A stretch of 64,000 nt of DNA from Zingiber officinale (Eukaryota; Streptophyta; Magnoliopsida; Zingiberales; Zingiberaceae). This document shows positions 24,584-37,169 of this stretch, one piece after another. The notes below the pieces were generated by a model. That model worked only from the letters and a program-made list of their open reading frames with translations. It was not told where the DNA came from and did not search any database. Position numbers and translations under genes: made by a program. The stretch lies in the NCBI RefSeq assembly GCF_018446385.1, contig NC_056002.1, forward strand, positions 5,443,474 to 5,507,473. Reading direction: 5' to 3'. Each line of letters starts with the position of its first letter. Within the stretch, counting starts at the first letter, position 1.

Positions 24584-25175
24584 CGATCACTCCTTGTCCG
24601 GTACACTAATAGCTCACAGTCACAGACTCTGGCTTCCGTTCGCTGATGGACTCCGGATGCCGGAAGAGAATGGAAAAGATCAGCCACCAAAATCGGAGAA
24701 GAAAGATGCCGACAAAGTCCGATCCCTCTCCGTCTTTCTCTTCTTTTTGCCTTTTCCAATAAAATGTATGCGAATGCAATTTAAGAAAGGAAGTGCAGAG
24801 ACAGTGAGAGAGTACCGAGGTTTATAGCAACTTTTTTTCCCGGAGAATTGACGGGCTGTCAGATTTTTGTTGGGAGCTGCGGTGGCGCCCACCTCCGTAG
24901 GACTTAGCTGGCGTCGCGCCAGCTCACTAGAAGGGCAACCTATGTTTTACAGCTTTCCTTGAGAAAATTTTCAATTTTATTTTATAATCTATTTATTTAT
25001 AATGTATTTTTAAAATAAAGGCTCAAATATTTGAAAATCTGCGAGAAAAATAAAAAACAATTAAACAAAACATCATGCCGACTGATTAATCTACCCGAAT
25101 TAATCCAATTGAAAGAGTTAGATACCTGAATTTGAATTAAAAGGCAACACAAGCATGTGCCCACTTTGAATTAAG
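24584..25175 (-). other. HVA22 5' leader and upstream region
   Basis: Upstream of the HVA22 ATG, on the minus strand, lie pyrimidine-rich leader-like DNA and, further out, the likely promoter region (24700-24960), with even base composition. I cannot place a transcription start. The remainder up to the copia LTR at 25176 is AT-rich with nothing recognisable. Confidence 0.4.
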
Positions 25176-26054
25176 TGTTGTGATATGATTACACTAATAC
25201 AGTAATATATAATTGCATTAATAAATGACAAGTATATAATAAATGGTAATAAGAGTAAGATTAAGAATTTGTGTATCTCCGGTTGAAGCATCGAGCTTGC
25301 CGATTGTCTTTAGAGAATTTATTGCCGCTCACGGTGCAGAGACTCTCCGGCAAAATTCTCCCAAAATCCAACAACCGCTCGCGCCGTTCGTAGGTGCACT
25401 CCAAAACGAACGTCGCACTCGGACTCAACCTCAGATCGTAGAACCAAGCCTCAGAACTTGGAAAGAAGAAGAAGAAAGCAGAGGAATACTTTGCTTTTTT
25501 TCGGAGTGAGTTGAGAAGGAACAGAAGAAGTGTATTTATACACCTCGAAGCAGCGCACGCACCAAAGCGTACGTCGCTTCTCTTCCTCACGCGGATAGAA
25601 CCGTGTCGGTTCACTTCCTTACGAGTCGCGTTGCTTCCTCACGCGGACAGAACCGTGTCGGTTCACTTCCTCACAGAACCAAAGAACCAAAACCAAACCC
25701 AAAGTGTGTGCGGGTCAGAATCTAGAACCAGACCAAACCAGAGACTGGCAAAAACAAACCGGGTCGTCTGCAAGCTCGAGGCCCACGAGCCGGGGATTTG
25801 CACCCCCCCTGCACGTGATAATCGTGTGCGTCGCGCCCGGTTTATGGATTTCCGGTTCGAACCCCCCGAAACCACTTGATTTGGGTTTGACCCGCGCATG
25901 CGTGTAGGCCCCCTTCACATTGCTAAGTAAGGATGGAAGGGCTCCATATATAAGGCCTTCCAACCTTCTTTGCTTAGCAATGTGGGACTAAAATGCATGC
26001 ACATATGCATTGCCAAAACAACAAATAGTTTGAATTAAAACACCAAATTCAACA
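25176..26054 (-). repeat. 3' LTR of the copia element
   Basis: 879 bp, with ends TGTTGTGATATG and CAAATTCAACA on the plus strand (TGTTG/CAACA). It is preceded in element direction by a GTGGGGGAT tract. A TATA-like CATATATAAGG lies near 25948 and CCGGTTCGAACCCC near 25853. Confidence 0.9.
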
Positions 26055-29000
26055 ATCCCCCACTAATTCAAAATATTTTTGGTCAAAAATAAAGATATGT
26101 TCTGAGGCTTGGTTGCAATGAGCTTTTAGTGAAAATACCTTCCGGTTTGAATTTTCACTTAAGTGCACCAATCTTATTCATATAGGTTTGAAGAGAACTG
26201 AGTCTTGATCTTAAACATTTTATATGTGAAGATCAATTAGTAACAACTCATCACTGGCGACGGTTGAATCCTTCTGGGTTGGTGCATTACGGTCATGCCA
26301 CCGAATCTTGTTTCATAAGTGCTAAGGAGAGTTGTCTAGACCCCTCACACTGCGGCCTCACAGTTACACTTACATAGGTGAGTTCTCCAAGGATGTACTG
26401 CAAGCATCCTGTCATTAAGAACTTGAACTCATTAAGAGCTCCTAAGCTCATCCTTACTAGCAGTCAAGCATCTATCCAGGGAAGAGACTATGAGATTACA
26501 TCTCAATTAATTTGATGCTTACGGTTCACCCTTATAACTTGTTTGTACCACATTGAACCTACTTCTTGGGATCTCCAATCAGATAGGTTGGGTTGCCGTT
26601 ATAGGTGAAACCAGGATAAGCCTCAGTCCCATTTCCTTACTGGATCTCTTGATTTTCTCAGAATCAAGTCCTTTAGTGAGTGGATCAGCAATATTGTCTT
26701 TTGAACTTACAAAGTCCAATGACACCACCCCAAGAGACACTAACTCACGAATAGACTTTAATCATATTCGTACATGTCTCTTCTGTTTCTGGTTATACTT
26801 GGAGCTTCTAATCTGAGCTATTTTTGTTTGATTATCACAATATACTGAAATAGAAGGTATTGGCTTCATCATCAAGGGAATTTCAGAAAGAAGACCCTTC
26901 AGCCAATCAGCTTCAGTTACTGTGGTATCCAAAGCACACAATTCTACCTCAGATGTAGAACGGGTTATAATCGCTTGTTTAACAGACCTCCGAGCAACTG
27001 CACCGCCTCCAAGTGTAAAGACATAACCAGTAACGCCTTTACACTCAGCAGTGTCCGCTATCCAACTAGCATCACTATATCCCTCCAGGACTGCAGGGAA
27101 TCTCCCATACCACAAGCTCAAGGATATAGTGTCTTTTAGGTATCTGAGTACTCTGTCTAATGCATCCCAATGTGTTCTGTCCGGACAGCTGGTAAACCTG
27201 CTCAATTTTGATATATCAAAAGAAATATCAGGTCTAGAACAATTTGCTAAATACATTAGACTACCTATTATTTGTGAGTATCTTAATTGAGACACTGTCA
27301 CACAACTCTTATTCTTGTGGAGAGTTTTTGAAGGATCATACGGTGTGACTACAGATTTAACTTGCCTATAGCTATATTTCTCTAATACTCTCTCAATATA
27401 GAGTGACTGAGAAATTGCTATTCCATCAGTTAATCGAGTCAACTTCAGCCCTAAAATCATGTCAGCACAACCCATATCCTTCATATCAAACTTACCACTT
27501 AAGAGGGTCTTAGTCTCATTAATAATCGAAAGGTTAGAACCAAAAAGTAGAATATCATCTACATATAAACATAAGATAATACAACTATTACCTTTCATTT
27601 TAGCATACATTCATTTATCAGAGTCATTCATTTCAAAGCCAAACGATAGCATAACACTATCAAATTTTTCGTGCCACTGCTTTGGGGCTTGCTTCAAACC
27701 ATAAAGAGATTTAACTAACCTACAGACTTTATTCTCATTTCCAGAAACTACATGTCCCTCAGGCTGATCCATATATATCTCTTCTTCAAGATTTCTATTA
27801 AGGAATGTCGTTTTGACATCCATTTGATGAACCTCAAGATGATATATGGATGTCAATGCTATCAACACTCAGATTGTAGTAATTCTAGTAACAAGAGAAT
27901 AAGTGTCAAAATAGTCAATCCCTTCTTTCTATTTAAATCCCTTAGCAACTAGGCGGGCTTTGAATTTATCTACTGACCCATCAGGTTTTAGTTTTCTTTT
28001 AAACACCCATTTACATCCTATAGTATTACACCCAGGAGGTAAATCTACCAACACCCAGGTGGCATTAGAGATAATAGAGTTCATTTCATTTTTAATGGCC
28101 TCTTTCCAGTGCTTAGTTTCAGGAGAAGTCATAACATCTCTATATGTCACAGGGTCACCTTCTATATTATAGGTGATAAATTCCTGGCCTAAATCCGTAG
28201 ACACACGTTGCCTCTTGCTTCTTCTCAGTTCTGTACACTCACTAGATTCATCTAGTCTAGAGTGACTTGAGGAAGGTATACCTTCTACGTATAATGGGGT
28301 CTCTTCGGAAGCAGGCTTATCTCTAGTAGGAATACTAGATATAGACTGAGGTGTTCTTGTCTTCATAGGAAATATATCCTCAAAAAATGTAGCATCGCGA
28401 AATTCGACAATAGTATTTGCATCTATTCCAGAAATTTCTGATTTAATAATCAGAAATCTATATGCAATACTATTTTGAGTATAACCCAAGAAGATACCAT
28501 CTACGGTCTTTGAACCAAGTTTTTTCCTTCTGTGTTCAAGTACTAGTACATTTGCAAGGCACCCCCACACTTTAAGGTATTTCAAACTTGTCCTCCGACC
28601 TTTCCAAAGCTCATATGGGCTTTTATCCTTAGACCTCATGGGGATTCTATTTAACACATGGCATGTAGTGTATAAAGCTTCCCCCCACATGAAGTTAGGT
28701 AACCCAGAACTGTCTAACATGGAATTAATCATATCTTTAAGGGTTCGATTTTTTTCGTTCTGCTATACCGTTGGATTGAGGACTATATGGAGCAGTTACC
28801 TCATGAATTATACCTGTATCTTGACAAAATTTTTGAAACAGGTTTGAGGTAAACTCTCCACCCCTATCGGACCTTAACCTCTTAACAGATTTATTTGTTT
28901 GATTCTCAGCTTCAGATTTAAAAATCATAAATTTATCTAAAGCTTCATCCTTAGTTTTCAGCAAATAAACACAACAATAACGAGAGTGATCATCAATGAA

Positions 29001-29163
29001 GGTGATGAAATACCTTTTATGATCTCTCGTTATTACACCGTTAAACTCACAACAGTCAGTATGGATCAATTCTAAAATATCAGAATTTCTCTCAACTGAT
29101 TTGAAGGGTTTTCGGGTTTATTTATATTGCACACAAACTTCACATTTTTTCTTATCATTTATA

Positions 29164-30135
29164 GCATGCAGGCCTGTTCAATTGGTCGGTTAACCGGTTT
29201 ATCGGTTTACCGGTTCCGGTTAATTCCGATTTACCGTCGATTATATAGAACCGGTTAACCAACCGGTATCCTTTCCGGTTGTATCGGTTCCGGTTGAACC
29301 GGTTCCGGTCGGTTAACCGGTTTTAACTGAGAACCGATGGGCCGGAGCCCAACGCCCAGCCCATCTATGCCCGATTGGTTACAACTAAACCACGTTCGCT
29401 ATACAGTATACATTGTAAGAAATTGATATTTTATGAAATTGATGCGTGAGTAAGAAATAACCAAATAAATGAGAAATTAGTGGCAAATTACGATTTCAAG
29501 TGCTGGGAAAGTCATAAGTGGGCCCGCTTGACTATTGTTTTTTTTTTTATAATACACTAACTAGTAATTACCTCAAAACTTCTCTCGTGAGTCTAACTCT
29601 CTCTCCTCAACTCCACATTCTCCGCCCAAAATCCCGATTCTGCAATTTCTGCCCTAGCCGACTGGCGACTGGGAGGCATCGCTGTAGACGTCGAGTCACG
29701 AGTCGCGAGTCGCCGACGTTGTCCAAGAGCAATCTCCGCCACAGCACCACCCGCCATTTGGTCCTATTGTGTTGATCGGTGCGGGTGTGGGCGTGCTGTT
29801 GTGTTGCCGACATACGATGGTTCGACCTTCTTCCAAGCAGAAGGAACAAGAAGCTCCAATCGCATCAAATCATAGGCCACCACGCCACTGCCGATCATCG
29901 TCACCAACTCCGTTAGAGCGCGTAGAAGCAATCACAGCCACACAGGTAGCACAGTTATCACTGATTCACCATAGCAGAAAAATTTAAAAAGTTGTTGTTT
30001 TCTCTTTCTAAAACTTGGACTTCAAAACAGAAGCAATGTGAAGAATTAATTGTGCTCAATATATTGCAGAATGACCCAATGGCAACTGAAGAATCTAACA
30101 AGAACACTGAGAGTGACGGTAGCTCTGGCTCGCGA
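29164..30135 (+). mobile_element. Truncated hAT element inserted in the copia element
   Basis: Copia text stops near 30135 and resumes near 29165. The DNA between starts AGGCCTGTTCAATTGGTCGG and carries many GGTTAACCGG/CCGGTTCCGG subterminal repeats (29185-29330). A GC-rich leader with splice-like structure follows (29590-29990). It then shows a start MATEESNKNTESDGSSGSRSN (30077-30142 region), in the style of plant hAT transposase N-termini. Only the left part of the hAT is present. No opposite terminal repeat or 8-bp duplication is visible, so loss of material after insertion is likely. Confidence 0.65.
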
Positions 30136-31339
30136 TCGAACTAACTTTGACCCGCTAATCAAATTCCGACGGACCGCTGGAACATGATGCACCTCATGCA
30201 ATGACAGGATTTTTCCAGAGGTGAACCTCAGGTCAACTTGTCTTATCCCAAACACCCTGGCTGCAGAATGGTTCCCCATGGTTACGGAAGTGCCTTCAAT
30301 TACCTGATAAATAAGGAAGGCAGAGCGATCAGCACAACAGTACACATTTGCACCTGTATCAACTAACCATTCATTAGGTTGATAGATCAAGTTTAGTTCG
30401 GGTTTAAAGGTAACAAACCTATTGCTGGTATCGTCACTAGCAGTCACGACATTTGCTTGTGCTTTGATGTTGGACGTATTGCTTTGGTTTTTCTCTTTGT
30501 CTTTTCGCTTAGGGCAGAATTTGGCATAATGTCCAATTTGTCCACATGCCATACACGGCTTGGTTACATTTTTCTTTTGAACCTTTGGTTTGGGTTTCAT
30601 CTTGTTCTTCATTTTCTGATTTTTGAATTTCTTTTTATCAGATGAGACTACTATATTTGCCTTTGGAATAAAATCCATAGGCATTCTTGTATCAACATTT
30701 TTATGTTGCTTCCGATGTTCTTCTTCGATATTTAAGGCAATCATCAAATCTTCTAGAGAGATTTTACCTCTCCGATGTTTAAGAGTCATGCCAAAATCTT
30801 TCCAACTCGGAGGCAATTTTTCGATGATTGATAAGACCTGAAATTTTTCGGGTAAGGACATATCTCCTTCGGCAAGACCATAAATTTGAACTTGAAATTC
30901 ATGTGTCTGCTCAATTACAGATTTGCCTTCAACCATTTTGAAGTTTAGGAATTTTGCCACAATGTACTTTTCTAAACCAGAATCTTCGGAGTTGTATTTT
31001 TTATCCAAAGATTTCCATAGCTCTTTAGCTGAAGAGGTTGAACAGTACACATCAAATAGTGCGTCTGGGAGGGCAGACAAGATCCTCCCATGGCAGAGAT
31101 AATCCCTTTGCTTAAACCTCTGTAAGACAACACTATAGACAGGTTCCTCTTCATCAGGTGAAGGAGGATCTGTTTCTATAACGGAGAATAGCCCTAGCGT
31201 AGTAAGCCAAAATTCATCCGTTGTTGCCAACGTCTGAAGTTTTGCCCGAAAAATCTTTCGGGTCGGGCACTAGTCTCATCAAACCCCATTACCCTATCAT
31301 TCACCATGTCTATTGATGCTACAATAAATTCTCTAAAAT

Positions 31340-31957
31340 TGTTGTGATATGATTACGCTAACACAATAATCTATAATTGCACCAATAAACGACAAGCATG
31401 CAATAAACGGTAATAAGAGTAAGGTTAAGAATTTGTGTATCTCCGGTTGAAGCGTTGGGCTTGCCGACTGTCTTTAGAGAATTTATTACCGCCCACGGTG
31501 TAGAGGCTCTCCAGCAAAATCCTCCCAAGATCCGACAACCGCTCACGCCGTTCGTAGGTACACTCCAAGACGAACGTCGCACTCGAACTCAACCTCAGAT
31601 TACGGAACCAAGCCTCAGAACTTGGAAAGAAGAAGAAGAAGAAAGCAGAGGAATGCTTTGCTTTTTTTCGGAGTGAGTTGAGTAGCGCACGCACCAAAGC
31701 GTACGTCGCTTCTCTTCCTCACGCGGATAGAACCGCGTCGGTTCACTTCCTTACGAGTCGTGTTGCTTCCTCACGCGGACAGAACCAAAGAACAAAAACC
31801 AAACCCAAGTGTGTGCGGGTCAGAATCCAGAACCAAACCAAACCAGAGATTGACAAAAACAAACCGGACCGCCTGCAAGCGCAAGGCCCACGAGCCGGGG
31901 ATTTGCACCCCCCCTACGCGCGATAATCGTGTGCGTCGTGTCCAATTTATGGATTTA
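31340..31957 (-). repeat. 5' LTR of the copia element (incomplete)
   Basis: It starts TGTTGTGATATGATTACGC and aligns with the LTR at 25176 through the GGATTTGCACCCCCC region. Similarity ends at about 31957 (GGATTTACCC), where non-repeat DNA leading to the NRP gene begins. Confidence 0.88.
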
Positions 31958-32156
31958 CCCAGATCCACAAAGCTCTATGCAAGAAAATCAGCAGGCCATG
32001 CTTGTGCAGCAACTATAGTTTAGCAGATAATTTTAAGCCTAACACTAGTCAGGGACTGCTAAAACAGGTTGTTCACGAGCTGATTGATGTTCGGGACATT
32101 TTGCAACCAAACGTACTCAGGTCGAGAGATGATCAGCATAGCTTGAGATTTTCCAT

Positions 32157-35100
32157 TTAAGTGCCGTCTGCTTCACCATCTTCGTCGCCTCCTGATTCAT
32201 CCTCATTGTCGAAGTCGGATCCTTTCTGGCAAATAGATTAAACAATCAAAACCTCATTTCATCAGCAACGGTAAACTCAGCTGAAAACGACCATATCTAC
32301 AAAGGATATGAGAGAATCAAGCATGTTAATCATTCATGGTTCATAGAAGTACCTCATCATCATCATCATCATCATCTCCCTCAAAATCTTCATCATCAAC
32401 CTCCTGTATAAGCAATGGCCAAAAAACAGATCAATCTTTTTGGAGTCATTACAAAAAGGAAGTCATAGATTACAGCCTCAATATAGTTCGTTCAGCAACA
32501 GCAAACACCTTTGCATCACATAGTCAAGCAGTACGCTTGTGCTCTAAAAGTTCAACAAGTATCAATCCAGCAGCATTTAGACATTGGTAAAGAGCAAGTG
32601 ATAAGGTGTGAAAAAAGAGAATTAACTCACATTGTTGAAATACCTCAATGGATTGGGCCATAAATCTTCCTTCAATATCTCAGCCACCTGAATTGAAAAA
32701 TAAAAAATAAAAAATATTTCCAGAGTGAGAAGTATGTAACAATGTATAAAGCAGAGAGGAGAAAAAAAAACTTGTATAATTATATATACAACACTAAGCC
32801 GAATGATCTATTTGAAGGTGAAAATGCATCAGCAATGTGTCAAAGTACAGCTTCAGAATATATACCTCATCAGAAAATCCTTCTGCAAGATTTTTCTGTT
32901 GAGTCTCACTGAACCAGGAAAAGAAACTGCATCATAAAATGAGGGGTTATAAACAAGGAAAAACACATAAATCAGATGCACATGTCAGGCTAGAAATTAA
33001 TAAGGTCACAAGCTAACCAAAAAAAAAATTGAATGAACTCAAATGTCACATAAAAGTCTGGTTTGTAACTATTTTTATGAAATTAAATAAAAAGTTACTT
33101 GTTGGGCTGCACATACCACAATCTCCGTAAATTCAGTATCTTATAGACAAACTATTATTTGTTAATTGAGGAGACAAACAATATAAATTTTAGCATCTCA
33201 AATATGCACATGCTTGAAAAGAACAGTTGCGTGTTTTATAACTAGCATGATATAGAATAAATAAGCAATTGAAGTAGTTCACTATCCATGGTGAGGAAGT
33301 TTTCTGAGCACATTGTCTATACAGTGAATCAAGCAGGCAACTTAATAATTGCCAAACAAGGGACAGGCTACTAGTAACACAGACATCATAACAAAGTATT
33401 AGATCCTCAATTTTTTACATGCTATAATTTTGGAATGGACTGAGAATTAAGATAGTAAGACACATACAAACCTTTCTTCAGAAAAGGGTCTCTTACCCCT
33501 TTCCTTTTCATGAACAACACCATTTGCAACATTCTGCAATCAAACACACAAGAATTAGATGCACATGACAAAGAATTGAACATGAAAGGGTTGGCAAAAA
33601 AAGATAATAATAATCCCTACCATTCCCTCCTTCCACTCTATCGTTGTGCCCGTTATGTTTGTAATTCCTTCATCGAAGAATGAGTATGTCTTTGTCAAAC
33701 TTGAATCTTCAAAGTATGGATTTGGGGAGAAATTCTAGGCATACACAAAAATACAAAATGCTAAGAATAACAATGAATAAAAAAGAGCATATAAGCAGCA
33801 GAATTAGTTGTACAAGACATGGAGCACTACAATGAAAGAAACAACTCACAAAGGTAATAGAGTAGCCTGATTTCACATCTTTAAAATCTTCCACATTCAA
33901 GGAAATCAAATACTTCAATATCTGGAAAATGCTATCAAACTCATCAACAATATTTATGGATCACTAAAGAGTAAATGATGTGCTGAGAAAGACAAAGGCA
34001 CAAGGATTTCACTCAGACTCTTTGATAGTGCAGATTAGTTCTTAGATCATGGATTGTGAGCAAAATGGAAGTTTTAATGAGTTTAAAATGCCCATGCTCA
34101 TTAGATCATGATGAAAAGATCATACCTTTTGGTCCTCCTCAGTTATAAGATCAGCTATAACTGGATGACTTAGAAACTGCATACAAAAATAACTTGAACA
34201 AGTTAATTTGGGTATCTCTTTGATATACATGACAAGGCAAGAGAAGGAACATAACATACAGCAGTTAACCAGAAATCTGGAATAGATTGAATAATTTCAT
34301 TCCTCCTGCTATAGATAGGCCTGCGTATCTCATTATATTTCTGTTCCACCTCCAAAACCTTGTCACTTGCCTCCTCATTCACCTATACAAGAAATCTATG
34401 ATAAAGGAAAAGACTGGCATCTGTAAGGGTAGAATGATAAACTCAATGAGATTCTCTGGGTAGGACCTTTTGTGTTGCACATTGAATCAGTTTGTCAGTT
34501 TGTTGCTTGGTAGCAGAAAAGCAAAAGACACTGTGAACATTGCTATGACGAAAACAGGACCAAAAATAATGAGAGATAGCAAGGTATGACAAATAACTAT
34601 CTAGAATGATCTACCAAAAGTTCAAACGTTTTCTTATTATAGTATATACTTCAATAGTTGGATTTACAACGTGGGTGTATGTGTACATGCATGTGCGAGC
34701 ATTCAAATGTATGCTAATGCAACTGGAATCTACAAACTTTCTCCATAGCAACCCAGCCAGACTACAAGAAAAACTACGGAGCTAGCCTACGTTGAAACTC
34801 GATTACCATGATTTTCATCCAGCAAATAGATTTTTGCATGGGCTCAACAAAATGGTTTGGATAGATAAAGTTCTTCAAAAAGAAGAAATCAAGCGCATTC
34901 AAAACATCTGTTGTAAAGCAAGTTTCAAGTAGAGAAAACGGGACATCAAAAAGTTACACTTTTTAGTTTAAAAAAACAGCAACTATGAAATCAAACTTCA
35001 CCGCTCCGTATGTTACTGGGATCCTTCGACAATACCTCAAAATTAAGCGAGAAAAAAAAAATCTTTTATCTGCGCATTGATTCCGCGCCTAAAGCTAAGC

Positions 35101-35280
35101 AACCGAGCAGAAAATACAAAGTCAATCATCATGCCAAAGTAATCTAAAACAGTCCATTACCTTCTCGATCTCGTCTTGGATATCCTGTAGCTTCTCGATG
35201 GAGACGACGAGCTCGCCGTCAATGTGGTCGGTGCCCTCCTCCTCAAACTTCGATTTCTTCCCTTTATCCGCCACCGTCAT
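32157..35280 (-). CDS. NRP1: NAP1-related protein (SET/NRP histone chaperone), ten coding exons
   Basis: Coding exons, 5' to 3' on the minus strand: 35280-35161, 34382-34260, 34176-34126, 33921-33850, 33734-33621, 33533-33472, 32926-32866, 32687-32631, 32403-32353, 32225-32157. All introns are GT-AG and the phases join to 259 codons plus stop, the usual NRP length. The order of motifs matches plant NRP1/NRP2: [34 protein letters not shown] (dimerisation helix), [90 protein letters not shown] and an acidic tail. NRPs bind H2A-H2B and H3-H4 in the nucleus and act in chromatin assembly, DNA repair and root growth. An in-frame ATG lies 24 bases upstream (35304), giving MQKGLATR before the chosen start; relatives favour the MTVADKGKK start. 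The tail's seven consecutive GAT codons come from a CAT/ATG microsatellite. Confidence 0.95.
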
Positions 35281-35399
35281 CCTGGTTGCTAAACCTTTCT
35301 GCATCCAAAACCCTAACTCTGCTACTTCCTAAAGCGACGGAGAAGCAGCGCGTCCGGAAGAGAGGGAGGTTTTAGCCACTGGCGGTGAGAGGTATACCT

Positions 35400-36299
35400 A
35401 AACAGAGCCAGTCATGTGTCATTCCCTTTATGAGATATCCTCACCTCCATAATTAATGTGTCACATTAAAATGAAAAAAAATCTATTATTCCCTTTACAG
35501 TTAAAAAAATCTTCATATAATTTTTTTTGTAAGTTCTATCTTACAAATCACATATCTTTATTTAATTATTTTTTATTTAATTATTTTTTATTTAATATTT
35601 CTATATAATTTTTACTTAATATTTTAATTAATTCTCATTTTAAATTTAATTTATTTATAATTTATAATTAATAAATTAATGAACTTATGATTTTTAATTT
35701 AATTTAATTTATATTTTTTAATATTTAATTAATTTATGAATTTTAATTTAATTATAGTGATTTGTATTCTTTCTAATTTATCAAATATATTTATTTTTCA
35801 AAGAAAGTGTGTAATTTAACTATTAAATAAAATATTTAATGATTTTTAAAAAGTGTAATATTATTTTTTCCAATGATTAATGGTTTTATCTTAAAAGAAA
35901 AAAAATAGATTTAAAAAATTAAATTTAATCTTAAACTAAAAACCTCAAAATTTATCTCGACATTTATTAGAATTTTTTTGTTAAGTTTTTTTAACTTTAC
36001 AATCCTTTTAAAAAGTTTGCATTAGGGATGTTCTAAAGTCGCCTCCGTCGTATATTTCCAGATGTCGAAGTTTGATGTGTATCCAACGAGAGGGACACTG
36101 GAGGTAACTATACCGTGTAAATCCGAGAGACTGGTGAGCGGGCTCAACTCCATAGGCATAGTCCATACTCTACTGTCGTGAGTGACGTCGGGCTTCTCCA
36201 GCCGTCCGATCTGAAATCATGATTTCTGATGGACGTCGTAGTTATGGACACGTCGCGAAGAACCCAACCAGCCAGAGATACTCAAGGAAGGGGCCCTCG
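35400..36299. other. Intergenic, AT-rich with a GC-rich block at its right end
   Basis: 35440-36010 is AT-rich low-complexity DNA. From about 36030 to 36299 composition shifts to balanced or GC-rich. An ATG at 36061 follows a TTTCCAG-like acceptor motif and opens 39 codons (MSKFDVYPTRGTLEVTIPC...) that I do not recognise. It may be a fragment of a gene or of a repeat. Confidence 0.4.
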
Positions 36300-36806
36300 T
36301 AGGGGTGTAATCAAGCCGAGCTGAGCCGAACTCTTGAATGTTTGAGTTTGACTCGTTTATAATCGAACCAAGTTTGAGCTTTATTTAACAAATATATTCA
36401 TAGCTCACGAATTTATTCGAGCTTTTATCGAACTTAAACAAGCTTAATAAATATAAATTATAAATTTAAATATTCATTAAAAACTAAATTATATATTTAG
36501 ATAAAATTATAATATTCTTATTAAAATTTATAATTTTAGTTTAATAAATAAATTTAATATATTTGTCTATATTTTTCATAAGTATAAAATCTATAAATTC
36601 AATATCAAAACTATTATTTTTTCATTTAAAAGTTGATTAATGAGTTTACTAACGAACATGTTCATGAGCTAACGAGCCGAGTATTGTAAAGCTTGAACTT
36701 GATTTGTTTATCTTAACGAACCTCACTAAACGAGCTAAAATGAGTTTTTATCGAATCGAGCTTTGAATAACTCACGAGCAACTTGGTTCATTAATTTACA
36801 CCTCTA
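36300..36806. mobile_element. hAT-type miniature element (MITE)
   Basis: A 507-bp element with inverted ends TAGGGGTGTAATCAAG and TTAATTTACACCTCTA. It is flanked by near-identical 8-bp duplications, GGCCCTCG (36292-36299) and GACCCTCG (36807-36814). The interior carries GAGCCGA, GAGCTTT and AACGAGC subterminal repeats and no coding part. It resembles the element at 22011 but is more AT-rich and more decayed. Confidence 0.88.
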
Positions 36807-37169
36807 GACCCTCGGAATAGGATAAAGCAAGCATATGCATGTGCCTAAGATCCCTACGTTCCGGGACCTATTAATTACTACAAATATATGATACGTCCAA
36901 TTAAATAGATTTAATTCCTTTTCTAAAAAAACAAATAAATAATTATAAATAGTTTTTTATCAACTAAATTTATAAAATTATCAAACGACGTGGAACAATT
37001 TAAAATTACCAAATTAAATATTCAATCCCCATTTTACCCCTAATTAATCGATTGAGAAAAAAATCAGTTCAATTTATTTTTAAAATTTTGAGTAAATCAG
37101 TCGACTGACTTGCTTTTATATGAACAACGCTATGGTATAAAAATTGATTTTGGATAAAAATGATAAATG
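36807..37169. other. Intergenic, nothing recognised
   Basis: AT-rich DNA between the miniature element and the inverted-repeat array; an ATCAGTCGACTGACTTG-like phrase near 37090 resembles the palindrome islands elsewhere. Confidence 0.5.

Larger units (their letters stand above)
25176..31957 (-). mobile_element. Ty1/copia LTR retrotransposon (fossil, interrupted by a hAT fragment)
   Basis: A 6.8-kb element on the minus strand. The 3' LTR is 25176-26054 and the incomplete 5' LTR 31340-31957. Inside, in element order, are gag with a CCHC zinc knuckle (CMACGQIGHYAKFC) and the start of protease (WLVDTGANVYCCADRSA) at about 30.1-31.3 kb, integrase (IHTDCCEFNG, SDRGGEF, PYSPQSNGIAERK) at about 28.2-29.1 kb, then reverse transcriptase (LYVDDILLFGS) and RNase H (SDASWIADTAECKGVTGYV) at about 26.8-28.1 kb. 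A polypurine tract AGTGGGGGAT abuts the 3' LTR. It is broken at several places and old: the LTRs differ at roughly a tenth of aligned positions by eye. The lineage within copia is uncertain. Confidence 0.93.

Noticed and set aside
24334-24759. 141-residue open frame over the HVA22 leader
   Set aside because: It reads through exon 1 and the splice donor of HVA22 in another frame and has no family features; the MGSGSLLRVL start at 24583 is clearly right.
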